Source: Hyposmocoma kahamanoa (Eukaryota; Arthropoda; Insecta; Lepidoptera; Cosmopterigidae). Taken from it: 64,000 nucleotides of DNA. Under the pieces are notes generated by a model. It saw only the letters and a program-made list of their open reading frames with translations. It had not been told where the DNA came from and searched no databases. The translations under genes were made by a program, and so were the position numbers. Shown one piece after another: positions 22,203 to 32,880 of the stretch. The stretch is from contig NW_020653852.1 in NCBI RefSeq assembly GCF_003589595.1, positions 5,719,234 through 5,783,233 of the forward strand, written 5' to 3'. Each line of letters begins with the position of its first letter. The first letter of the stretch is position 1.

Positions 22203-25200
22203 ATGGCGGGCGAGGCTGCGGGCACTTCGCGCGGCCTCCGAGTATACAAGATTGTGGTGCTCGGCGACGGCGGTGTCGGCAAGTCCGCCGTCACACTCCA
22301 GTTCGTCAGTCACAGTTTTCTGGACTACCATGACCCCACTATAGGTAACTACCGCACCGTGACTCTTATATGGACTTTATAATCATATTTTGATACTTAA
22401 ATACATTGTTTTATTTTATAACTTGGTAGTGGGGACAACCGCTACCATGACCCCACTGTAGGTAACTACTGCACAGTGTCTCTTATATGGGCCCTATAGT
22501 CATATTTTGACACTCAAATACATTGTAATATTTCGTAACTTAATAGCGGGGACTACCAGTACCATGACACCACTATAGGTAACTACTGCACCATGTCTCT
22601 TATGTGGACTCTAAACTCATATTTTGATACTCAAATACATTGTAATATTTCGTATTGTAGTAGTCTGGACAACCACTACCATGACCCCACTATAGGTAAC
22701 TGCTGCACCTTGTTACTTATACAGATCCTATAGTCATATTTTAAAACTATCCCTATTGACATTTCCATTTTGGTTTTACAAGCTTACAATATAAAATTAT
22801 GTTTTCAGAGGATTCGTATCAGCAGCAGGCGGTGATAGATGGAGAGCCTGCTCTGTTGGATATTTTAGATACAGCTGGACAGGTGAGAGATTTAGATATT
22901 ATTAAAGTTGTATTAACATCTTAAAATAATATAAATTCTATGAAATGTTCAATACAGTGTAAAAAGTGTATACATGAAGAGAGAGTTATTGTCATATAAC
23001 TGTCATATCATACAACATATTATGGACAGCGACAACAGTGTGGTCTCACACTGTTGACATGCATGACATTATATTAAAATGATGTTGTTTCCCATGAAAA
23101 ATTCCATGGCTTAGAAATATAAACAGAATAGTTCCTTATTATTTTGTAATTTTAATGAGGATAAAATATGAATCAAACATTTATTTTTAACTAAAAGTTT
23201 AGATAGATTTCCTGGTTTCTGTTACAAGTTTTCCTTTATTTCTCCATAAGTTATAGATAAATGATATTTCCCATACACCAATAATAATGTGTTATATACA
23301 TATTGTACACATTCATTTGGTGTGGCCAATAATTTTAACTTTTTAGGGGTTTTGCTTCTCTCTTTCACTGTAAATTGATTGTGAATATTGCTAAAATGAA
23401 ATAAAATTCAACTGTAGGATATTTTTTTTATTGAATATCATGATGTCTTTACCAACATGATATTATTGTATTTTTTGTGACAATATGCCACTGTTATTAT
23501 TATAATTGACGAAGAAAGATCAAACTAACGCAAAGATAAATTCTTTTGATTGGACTAAACTTGCGCTAGCATTTATTACGTATTACCTCGTTGTGGCTAC
23601 CACTCTTATATCACCTGTTGCCTCAGTTCAGTTGCTAAAGGCGGTAGCCACGGTGAGGCAACAGACGCTGGTGTGAGTCCACTTGAAGGATTTTTTATTT
23701 GTGTTTGTGTGATGTTTGTATCAATAATATTAAATTGTACAGGATTTTTTATTTATAGCTGGGTAATTTCACCTTTGAGGAGTTTTGTACTCGCCTTAGA
23801 GGGCTACAGTGCCTCAGGAGGTGCAAAGGCAGTAGTGTCAGGCTAAATCTGCAGTATGTCTGCTCTTGCTTAGCTTGGGGTTGGACATAAACTTGGTCAA
23901 AAATATGGTGTCTTGTGATATCCCGACCAGCATTTGGGATTATGATACTAACCTAATCTAACAGGACCTCTCTACTGTTTGATGCTTTAAAAATTGAACA
24001 GGGTTCTCAAGTATTTGAGACTATTGGCTTGTGGCTGTTTATCTTTCCAGAGGCATTGTTAGATTTGTGGAATTGTAATGAAGGGCTCAAAACTATACTC
24101 CTAAGTTCTTAAATAGAATAGCATGGCCAGCAGACTTGGTTACAAGTACATGCCTCATGTGTCTGGTGTCAGAGAAAGAGTTCTTTTCAACTGACGTGTC
24201 TGCCGGTTAGATTTGGCTCTTTGTTAAGCGGTAAAATTGGAATACATATATGTATATTGCCACTTACAAAACAATTTTGCAAAATTATTTCTTATTTCAA
24301 TATAGTAACACATTGTAGGTTTGTACAGACGTATATGTACTTTAACTGGCCCTATGGTTAATTTGTTATTAGAAGTTAACATAAATGTTTATATGTTGAA
24401 TTAAATTACTGTCAATACGGTTTCACAAAAGATTACGAGATATGTTGTTTTTCTTGGTGAAGATGATTTATTCTCGGACTTCATGGATCATGGACTTTAA
24501 CCTTTCACATGTCTACCAAGGTCAAAAAAACAATTTAAAAAGTCCAATTTATCGCAAAAAACGTTAACTCTGTATATACATAAATACAAAATATGCTACT
24601 ATGCTACTAGCCCTTTTGTCATTTAGGTAGACAGCGACAACAGCCTTCCATTTGCTACAATCCTGACACATATCTTTCACCTCATAAACACGCTTCTGTG
24701 TTTTCATACTTGCTCGTCGGTTTGGGGTACTCTTGACATGGACTTTCTTTAGGACATCCTCAATTTGGTCATAGTTAGTTGCTTTGAGTTCAGCCCTTAC
24801 CAACTTGCCAATATGTCAATGCATTTTCAGGTGGAGTTCACAGCCATGCGCGAGCAGTACATGCGTTGCGGGGAGGGCTTCGTGCTATGCTACTCAGTGA
24901 CCGACCGGCGGTCGTTCCGCGCGGCTGCCGAGTACCGCCGGCTGCTAGCGCAGGCGCGGCCCGCAGAACGACTGCCGATCGTACTTGTTGGAAACAAGCT
25001 GGATTTGGCACCACGTTTTAGACAAGTGAGTGAATATTTGTACTTAAGGTGATCCACCTCCCAATGGATAGTCCTTAAGTTTTAATCTAGAGTTCATGTG
25101 ACTTGGTCAGTCTTTTTCCTCTTATCGTATCGATGGTATACACTATAATCCTTGCCATCGTGGTGAAAGGGTTTGCCAATCGGCGTAAAGTACTCGCCAA

Positions 25201-27830
25201 TTGTTGCCCAGGGGTGCGCCAGACGTACTGGGAATGAATGTTACGTCGTTCGGGGACGCTCCTTTCATGCACCCCACTTGGTCAGTAATTGATATAGAAT
25301 AAAATCAAAAAATAACCTTTATTACTGAACTTATAAGACTTTGTAAGAATCTGGAGCAAACTTTTGCCGTCGGCATCATCATCACCATCGTATACAGCCT
25401 GACTTCACCACTGCTGGGTGTAGGCCTCTGAGTTTTTGTGCTACTGCCCACGGTCCCGCGCCCATCTTATCTACTCTCGTTTTCCATCCGACATCCGTCC
25501 GAAACAAATTAGTAATATACCAAAATAAAAGACAATGTCAAATATGGAGCTTCATTCGCATTACTTTTAATTTGGTCGCGTAATACTTATTTGTCAGTAA
25601 TTGTTTCGAACGAGATAAGAACGAGAGTACAGGGCAAGGGGGTCTACTCTCGATCTCCGTCCGACATCTGTCCGAAACAATGTCTGTCAAAATGCTGTCA
25701 AATAAGTAATATTCGACAAAATTAAAAGAGAAGTATCCAGTATGAAGCTTCATTCGCATCACGCGTCTTTTCATTTGATCAAGTATTGCTTATTTGGCAG
25801 TAATTGTTTCGGACGGATGTCGGACGGAGATCGAGAGTAGACCCCCAGGTTCACGCCGCAATTCTTACGATGTCGTCTGCCCCTCCCGCAGCTGGACGCC
25901 CGCCACCGACAAACTGATGAATAATTATTATAATAAAGAAATTAATTTGGTTGAAATTATAATTCGTAACCTTGGCTTAATAAGGCCACATCTGCAAAAC
26001 TCCAACTTTTCGGATGAGGTTTAAGATCTTACAATCGCAATTAGTCGATAACTTTCTTATGCTTAAATAGGAGAGTTATAAAATCTCACATACATACAAC
26101 TTGTTTCGCGTAGTTCGTATTACTTTTATGTCTTGCATGTGCTAATAGTACATTATGGCAGAGGCGGGGAAGTAAGTGATTGCTGGACGAGGACGAGCGC
26201 CAGTGAGGCCTTGTATTAAAACGAGTCAAGCAATCCCCGTTCCCGCCGAGACATGTATAGAATTTTTCTCAAACAATGTGAGGAAATAATAAAGGACTAA
26301 AGAAAAGAAGACGTATAATCATTGACTTACAAATAAATGGACGACGGGTCTAATACAAAAACCACGAAAAAAATGTCCCAAGTCAACCTATTCGAAATTT
26401 AAATTGTAATGTCATCGCAGTATCTCGCTGTCAGTCGAACAAATGAAGACTAAAGCGGAGTTTGGCGCTCTGTATACGATTTTAGCGCCTTACAAGTGCG
26501 GACACTTTTTAGCGCGGACCCGACGTCCATATAATTGTAAGTCAATGCGTATAATAGAAAAAGTAAAAAAATATTAATTAATATTAAAAGTAATATTTGA
26601 CATATTAAGAAAATTTTGCTAAAAGGTAGTGTTGTTGTTTTTTAATAGTAGTCTGCTGAACTTTCGATGATGTGTTTGAATGTGTATTATTACTGTAGTT
26701 TCGTTATCGCTTTTCTCACTAGCATCCATTTTCGCAACCAAAATACGTAAAAGACGAAAAAACAAAAGAATGTTACCGCCATTTCGTTTTTCGAAAGTAA
26801 TGCTAACATTTCCGTTGAGAAAAAACTATTTTCACGTATGATCACATGTGACTTTATTATGCAAGGGTACGAATTGTTAATTCACCTATGTTCTCTAAGA
26901 GATTCATCATTTAATTCTTTGATATAAATAATAAATGTACATTATACGACAGGTCAGTACAGAGGAGGGGAAAGCATTGGCTACCCAGTTCGGCTGCCCG
27001 TTTTTCGAGACGTCCGCGGCGCTGAGGCATTTCGTTGACGATGCTTTTCATGCCCTCGTCAGGGAAATCAGGAGGCTTGAACGACAACGACAGGTGATTT
27101 GTTTGTCTTTGATATCCATAGTTTTATGCCATATCTGTCTAGGGAATCTAGTTAACACTCAGAGGAGGAAACCTTTCAGCTGGCTATAATGTATCTGCAA
27201 AAGGATGTCGAATTCTTAGGTTTTCGAAATTGTTACACATTGGAAATGATACTATCTTTTTGGACCTAAATCCTGTTTATGTTTTTTTAAACAAACCAAC
27301 GTTTTACAGGTCTCAAAAAAAAATAAACATGAAATTTTTTAAAACAAACTATTAAGTGCCCACGTTGCCGAACAGTTACCATGCTGGTTTGTCACGCAGA
27401 GGTACCTGGTTCGATTCCCGATTCTTTCTCTCGTGAGTTTGGGTGTAATTGGTGGATGTCTATGTATGTGTCCATGTCACCCGCGATACAGGGTTTTCCT
27501 AGTGCGGGACTGTGAGTGTATGCGTTATTGTTATCTAGACAATATAGTTTAAATTCCATTATTTAAATATATTATATATAATATATATATATTATATAAT
27601 ATATTATATATATATTTAAATAAATATATTTATATATATTATTAAATGTATGTTGGCTTGTAACAAGTCTTTTTCTCGCATCAATGTTTTGACACAAATT
27701 CGTTTTCTAATAGTCCTCAATAATGGGCACGGGGATCTCGACAAGTGGCGGGCGGAGGCGCTGGCGGCGCTTACGAAGCATATTCGCCCTCGTCTTCCGC
27801 CGCAGAAGACGGAACTTACCTTCGCCTTGA
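22203..27830 (+). CDS. Ric: Ric/Rit-type Ras GTPase, five exons, complete
   Basis: A plasma-membrane small GTPase of the RIT1/RIT2/Drosophila Ric group. Exons: 22203-22344, 22809-22882, 24831-25025, 26953-27093, 27714-27830; all phases join and give 222 aa. Motifs: P-loop GDGGVGKS (21-28), effector HDPTIEDSY (43-51), DTAGQ (68-72), NKLD (127-130), ETSA (156-159). The H in place of Y in the effector loop and the [16 protein letters not shown] block are Rit-family marks. The last exon, short and easy to miss, adds a basic tail with [15 protein letters not shown] and five Arg, ending LPSP; there is no CAAX box. Rit-group proteins are known to use such tails for membrane and, in Ric, calmodulin binding. 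Catalytic Gly and Gln residues are normal. The first in-frame ATG was chosen; upstream the frame is open but has only GTG. Confidence 0.93.
22323..22748 (+). repeat. 117-bp tandem repeat copying the Ric exon 1 donor
   Basis: Four units with exact 117-bp spacing: TACCATGAC begins at 22326, 22443, 22560 and 22677. Each unit contains the last ~20 bases of exon 1 and the donor AGGTAACT, with GT at 22345, 22462, 22579 and 22696. Unit 1 is the real exon end; units 2-4 are intronic and slightly diverged. Confidence 0.95.
23480..23760. repeat. SINE-2-type repeat in Ric intron 2
   Basis: It is bounded by ATTGACGAAGAAAGATCAAA-like and GTATCAATAATATTAAATTG segments, the SINE-2 tail signature. The interior has an inverted GTGGCTACC / GGTAGCCAC pair. 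Confidence 0.35.
24564..24803 (-). pseudogene. Possible LINE C-terminal fragment
   Basis: An 80-codon minus-strand frame contains [18 protein letters not shown], which resembles the DRSKWK-type C-terminus of some retrotransposon polymerases. It ends 27 bases before Ric exon 3. Weak call. Confidence 0.25.
25373..25470. repeat. RTE-like LINE tail fragment
   Basis: CATCATCATCACCATCG followed by CCACTGCTGGGTGTAGGCCT resembles the 3' tail found with RTE-type LINEs in Lepidoptera (from memory). The preceding minus-strand frame at 25272-25087 may be related debris. Confidence 0.4.
25471..25630. mobile_element. MITE-2 copy 1 (truncated)
   Basis: CTACTCTCGTTTTCCATCCG opens it and a diverged inverted end (ACGAGAGTAC) closes it. 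The TTCATTCGCATTAC interior matches the next copy. Confidence 0.65.
25638..25846. mobile_element. MITE-2 copy 2 (complete)
   Basis: Long inverted ends: GGGGGTCTACTCTCGATCTC at the left is exactly mirrored at the right, with pairing continuing through GTCCGACAT and AAACAAT to about 55 bp. It lies in Ric intron 3, 8 bp from copy 1. Confidence 0.8.
26320..26547 (+). mobile_element. MITE-1 copy 1, 8-bp target duplication
   Basis: 228 bp with 31-bp inverted ends: CATTGACTTACAAATAAATG at the left, CATTGACTTACAATTATATG read inward from the right. It is flanked by an exact CGTATAAT duplication (26312-26319 and 26548-26555). It lies in Ric intron 3. Confidence 0.9.
27211..27314 (+). repeat. REP-2 copy (diverged)
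   Basis: ATTCTTAGGTTTTCGAAATT, then AAACAAACCAACGTTTTACA, diverged from the 49034 copy. It is in Ric intron 4. Confidence 0.6.
27353..27533 (+). repeat. SINE-1 copy 3
   Basis: Box A (TTGCCGAACAGTTA), box B (GGTTCGATTCC) and a shortened tail with GAGTTTGGGTGTAATTGG. It is in Ric intron 4. Confidence 0.75.
27560..27645. repeat. AT-only microsatellite
   Basis: Imperfect TA/ATAT tract with TTTAAATA interruptions, self-complementary along its length. It lies about 70 bases upstream of Ric exon 5. Confidence 0.85.
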
Positions 27831-27982
27831 CTCCGCGGTGTAAGTTTGCTTTTCCATCATCTGAAAGGTCAAAGATCAAATTTCGATGACAGAGCAAGGA
27901 GAAACGTCAGTGATCGATGCACAAAGTCGACTTTCTGGATTACATAGTCCGCCTGATTACGTTAAAGCGATGCATATGAAAA

Positions 27983-27988
27983 AATAAA
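27983..27988 (+). promoter_or_regulatory. Candidate Ric poly(A) signal
   Basis: AATAAA 153 bases after the Ric stop codon; a second one is at 28192-28197. Confidence 0.4.
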
Positions 27989-28197
27989 AAAGTCTGGTGT
28001 ATGCTACTATACTAGTTGCTGGTCTTTACGTATCGAATATAAGACCGTGAACATCATTTGTTTCGACAGCCAACAAAGTCGATGACTTTATAGAATAGCG
28101 GCCTATCTAAAAAAGTAACAAAAAAGCCGACGAATCGTGTACCGGCCTAATGTTGTCACGTGATTAATTTAATCAATATAATGCTGTGTGTAATAAA

Positions 28198-31100
28198 GTA
28201 AAAAAAAGAACCATTTTGGTTTAGGCCTCTATTCTTGTAAAGCAAAAAGAAAGTGGATTATTATGATCGATGTGAAATTACGACTTTTCGAAGCAACTAA
28301 CGTTGGAAGGAGACACCCATCGACGGTGACAATTCTATAAAACTAAAACTACGTTTAAGATAAAAAGGAACGCGAAATGTTCTTTGATGTTATAAAATTA
28401 GTTTTAGTTAAACGCACAAAAGAATTGGCGCCAATAAGTGTATTCTATAAAATAATCCAATAAGTGTTCCTAAGATTAGAATACCTTTATATGTAGATTG
28501 TACTTCCTCTACCTCATTGCTTAGTGAAACTAAAACTCATATTAGACTATAGGGTATTTGACATGGAAAATTAAATGCTTTTCATTTACAGTTAGAAATG
28601 GATATAAGTTGAAATTCGAACAGAATTAAAATAAAATATTAAGGCGATAAGAAATCAGTAATAGTAGCATGAGCAGAAATATACAAAACTCGCGCGTATG
28701 AAGAAACGTTTTTCTTCTGTATTGACTATAGCGCTACTTAAATCGTAAGATGGCAGAAAGATAAGCTATACCGTAGTCAAAGGTTTGTTATGGATCGATG
28801 AAAGAATTGTCATGGCTCCAAGGTTTTTAAATTTTCATTGCAGTCAAACCGGTATAAGTCCAAAGAGTTACAACACTAGCTCCGCCTCTGTTCTGCCGTT
28901 TGTTTTTTGAAAAATGGAATATAGGATTGATGATGATGAAATTGTCTTCATTTGACATTTGCGTGCGTGAGGAATTTACTCTTGCAATGCTCATGTTCGC
29001 AAGCTTAGTAGCTACTCTAACTAACCCACCCAATCAAATCCCGTAATTTTTCATTCAAATCCTGTACCTTTTCCACTATCTGTAATTCTGGTTTCCCAAC
29101 TTTTTCATTGGCTAAATTCGAAGGCAAAGCATTAATAATAATAAAAAAAGTCTTGAGATAGCTCTTTGTGACGTCATTTCCGAGACAAAATTGACAGTTC
29201 AGAGAATATAACTCTTATAGGATGGAAAAAAATAAAAGAAAGGAGCTGCTCTGACTACGGAATGAACGTGCACACCTAAACAAAAATTGAACGAACAAAT
29301 GGCGGATTTCTTTAGTGTCGTACCATAATGTAGCGATAAGTGATAACTGATTTAAGTGAATCTTTAATACTTCGCATTTAATTTTGGAAATAAACGAAAG
29401 TAATAATATTTATTATCAATAATAATATTATTATCATACGTTTATTTGCTTAAAACATAGTATAACAGGAGATGTAACAAGAGACAGTGTTAGTATAAAC
29501 ATGTTTCGCATATATTAAATAGCATGCAAATGTCTGATTATACAATGTCAATTGACTACTATTGGCCGAGCGCCTAAATGTTGGTATTGGTTTTCACTCG
29601 GCAACGTTAGACCAACATGGTCATTGCTGGCTTTATAAAATAAGAATTTTTAGTAATTACAGTTCGGAATCGAGTGGATAAACTTGTTTTCAGGAACTGA
29701 GAATGCCTAGTAAATGAATCTTGTTTAATCTAAATTAAATATAAAATTATTTACCAGGAAACCTAATGATGGAATTGCATTATCATGTAATCTAGTTCAA
29801 AGTTATATTAAAATTTGACTCTTCAAAATGAAGCGAATAAATGAAGATGGTCTTTGATTCAATGTTTATATTCGGCACTATTATACGGCGATATGATTTC
29901 AAACCATTCTTTTTCTTTTTTGATTTGTAGGTAAACTTGAAATAGTAAAAATAATAATAATAATAATAATAATAAAAACCTCGTAGTGAATTATTTTAAT
30001 AATAGGACATCGAAATATGTACGCTTCCAAGAACAACACTATCTCAAAATAATTGTTAACAACAATCATCAAAATATACAAACAAACAGGCAATCTGAAG
30101 AAACCAAAGCAAAATTTGGTAAGATTTATGAATAAACTACTTAAATATGTCTAATTACATGAGATATTTGGGTTTTTGTGTGATTTATGGACAGAAAAAT
30201 AACACGTGCCTGTACAATGTTACATTCGGTCGATCTTCGCATTTTCAAATGCCACATCCCGTAATGCTGCAGCGACTAATTTTTATTAATACTTAATTGT
30301 ACTCCTGTCAATATTTTTGTCCATTTTATTACAATACGCGAATAAATGCGAATAATTCAATAAATTACTTGGAAAAACATTTGTTTTGACATTTGATGAT
30401 GAAGGGAAGTCCCTTTGACAACCGTATCATGTACCTCATGTACTGCGAAATGGACACGGCGGGCATTTAAGATGACGTTACGTATTTTCGATTCCCGTGT
30501 TTGACACAGACCAATGTAATGCTATCTCTTTTGGCTTAAGACGGCACGCAGTAGTTAAACAAAGACAATAACATGTTTATGTTTTCAACGTCGAAATGCA
30601 TCATATACATATAACGTCTGAATTATGTATGTCAACATAACATGTCCTTTAGTTTCCATAGTCTAAGATATAACTTTCTAACTTTGTCTTCGGGCTTATG
30701 CTAAGATTGCTGGTTTTAGAAAGAAACGGCAATACTTATTTGTGACGCTACAATCATTGTTTATCTAAAAAGGGACGGCGCATCTACCAACCGTTGGCTA
30801 TAACCATTTGTATCGCTGATGTTAGTTGAGATACCGAGAAATGTACTCCAGATCGATTTTCAACAAGTCCATGTTCGTTGATTGAAGCAGTGAAAATTGT
30901 TTGAGTCAAATACCCTATTCTACTGTGCCTCAAAATATGAAATATAATTGAAATTATATATCGTCATATCATATGATTGACGCCGAGGGCTTTATTGCAT
31001 ACTCTGTCCCAATCAAATTATAACTGAATGAGGTCGACAAATCGATACATTACTATATATATACCGGCAAGTAATGCGTAGCAATACGGCGACCTAGTGC

Positions 31101-31965
31101 CAGAGCCTGCAATTCTAATATTTATGCTGTTGTCCCTACACACATAAAGATTGTCTGTGAGTGTAGTCATTATCAAGGAAAGCTTATGCGTGAGTGTGAC
31201 GTCTTACTATATAATGTATGACGTAATTTCACACCATTCATGCATAATGTGAAGAGCTTTCAATGAGGGCACTATCATAGTACCTTGCCAAGGGCCTTTT
31301 TTCTATATTATATTGTTACGCCATTGTGAACTACAGTAAAACAAAATAATTTTGTTCCTAAAGCAATTTTAAAAGACGATTTTTTAATAAATAGCATTTA
31401 TAACTTGCCTTCTCTAGTGTTCTACACTTTTAGCCTACCTCTGAAACTTTCTATGTAAAACCCCTTTTTATATTATAATATAAATAACTATTTATAGGCC
31501 TATTCGTCTTCGTGAAAAGTACCTAATTAAGATATTAATAGAGTATATCTATAATAGGTTATTTTATGTACTTAAAGTTTGAATAACTCGCGTAGTGATT
31601 TGTATAACGGTATGTGACAATTTTCTGTGTTAAGAGCGAATTTGATTGAGATTGAATGATATCGGCGACTTCGTGACAAGTTAACAGAGAATGTTAATTT
31701 TTTCCTTTCGCATTATGCGAATCCAGACTATTATAAATACGTTACATTCAATCTCGTGCAGGTTCGAATCCTGTCAGGTCGAAATTATTTTTCTGTTTGT
31801 TTGATCTTTGAATTAATAAATAAATATATAGTCATAGTAGTTCGTAGGACGTAGTTGATGACCTTGGTGGGTTAAAGGTTTACATTGTGGGTGCTGGATG
31901 TGGAGTAGTTTGTTGTGTGGAGTAGGACCAATTTGTGAAATTGACTTTTCTAAATTGTCCAGGAC
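28198..31965. other. Non-coding, mostly featureless
   Basis: No exon is visible. It holds an AAT microsatellite (about 29949-29975) and a SINE-2 box B fragment (GGTTCGAATCC) near 31761. Otherwise I see nothing. Confidence 0.5.
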
Positions 31966-32390
31966 CTAGTCGCGTTCTCCGTCCGACATCCGTCCGAAAC
32001 AATAACTGTGAAATAAGTAATTCACGACCAAATCGAATAGACAATGTCAAGTATGACGCTTCATTCGCATCATTGCACCTTTCAACTTGGTCGGGCATTA
32101 CTTATTTGACAGCATTGACTTACAATTATATGGACGTCGGGTCCGCGCTAAAAAGTGTCCGCACTTGTAAGGCGCTAAAATCGTATACAGAGCGCTACCT
32201 CCGCTTTAGTCTTCATTTGTTCTACTGACAGCGCGATACTGCGATGACATTACAATTTAAATTTCGGATAGGTTGACTTGGGACATTTTTTTCGTGGTTT
32301 TTGTATTAGACCCGTCGTCCATTTATTTGTAAGTCAATGTTTGACAGTAATTGTTTTGGAAGGATGTCGGACGGAAAATAAGAGTAGACA
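31966..32390. mobile_element. MITE-2 copy 3, split by MITE-1
   Basis: The left half (TCCGTCCGACATCCGTCCGA onward, through the TTCATTCGCATCA interior) stops at 32112 and resumes at 32340 with TTTGACAGTAATTGTTTTGG. Removing the insert and one 8-bp repeat restores a MITE-2 like the copy at 25638. Confidence 0.85.
32113..32339 (-). mobile_element. MITE-1 copy 2, nested in MITE-2
   Basis: 227 bp, reverse orientation to copy 1, flanked by an exact TTTGACAG duplication (32105-32112 and 32340-32347). The interior is highly similar to copy 1. Confidence 0.93.
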
Positions 32391-32679
32391 GACCCCCTGG
32401 TTTGGGTGTTCCGGGAAGTGCCTAAATCCTATGGCCTAAATCCTTTGTTTAGAGAAGACCCGTGCTCATCAGTGAAACGTATTATGGGTTGAATATAATG
32501 ATGATGAATTAATTTTCTTTTATTAGACAACGTCACATGCGTTGCTCTGTTTCCAAAGTAAGTAACAAAAGCACTTGTGTTATGGAAATCGGAAACAATA
32601 CAAACATTGGACCCGAGACAATATAGAAAAGTTACCTTTTTTTCTGACATGATGACCTTGAGGGCCCTACATTTCATGT

Positions 32680-32880
32680 GCTCTGAATGAGGATGTCCCA
32701 GGTTCGATTCCCGGTAAAAACTAAAAGAGATGATTTTTTTTAATTAGTTCTGGTCGGATGTTCTGGGAAGTGCCCCAGACTGAATTCCGTTGCTCTGGTG
32801 CTCAAAGTACAGGGAATTCCCTGGTTTGAGACGAGGCAATTGGTGTAGTTGCCTGGCATACATAATCATATTATAAAGTA
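32680..32880 (+). repeat. SINE-3 copy 1
   Basis: Box B-like GGTTCGATTCCC, then AATTAGTTCTGGTCGGATGT, a CCTGGTTTGAGACG block and a GGTGTAGTTGCCTGGCA tail. A tail fragment recurs at 35785-35860. Confidence 0.55.

Noticed and set aside
22009..22331. Minus-strand proteins opposite Ric exon 1
   Set aside because: Openness is caused by high GC content; the products are low-complexity Ala/Arg/Pro.
22323..22748. CRISPR-like array
   Set aside because: Units are contiguous 117-bp tandem repeats with no spacers, derived from an exon border.
27650..27889. Plus-strand 79-codon protein
   Set aside because: Out-of-frame shadow; the in-phase reading from 27714 gives the expected Ric tail.
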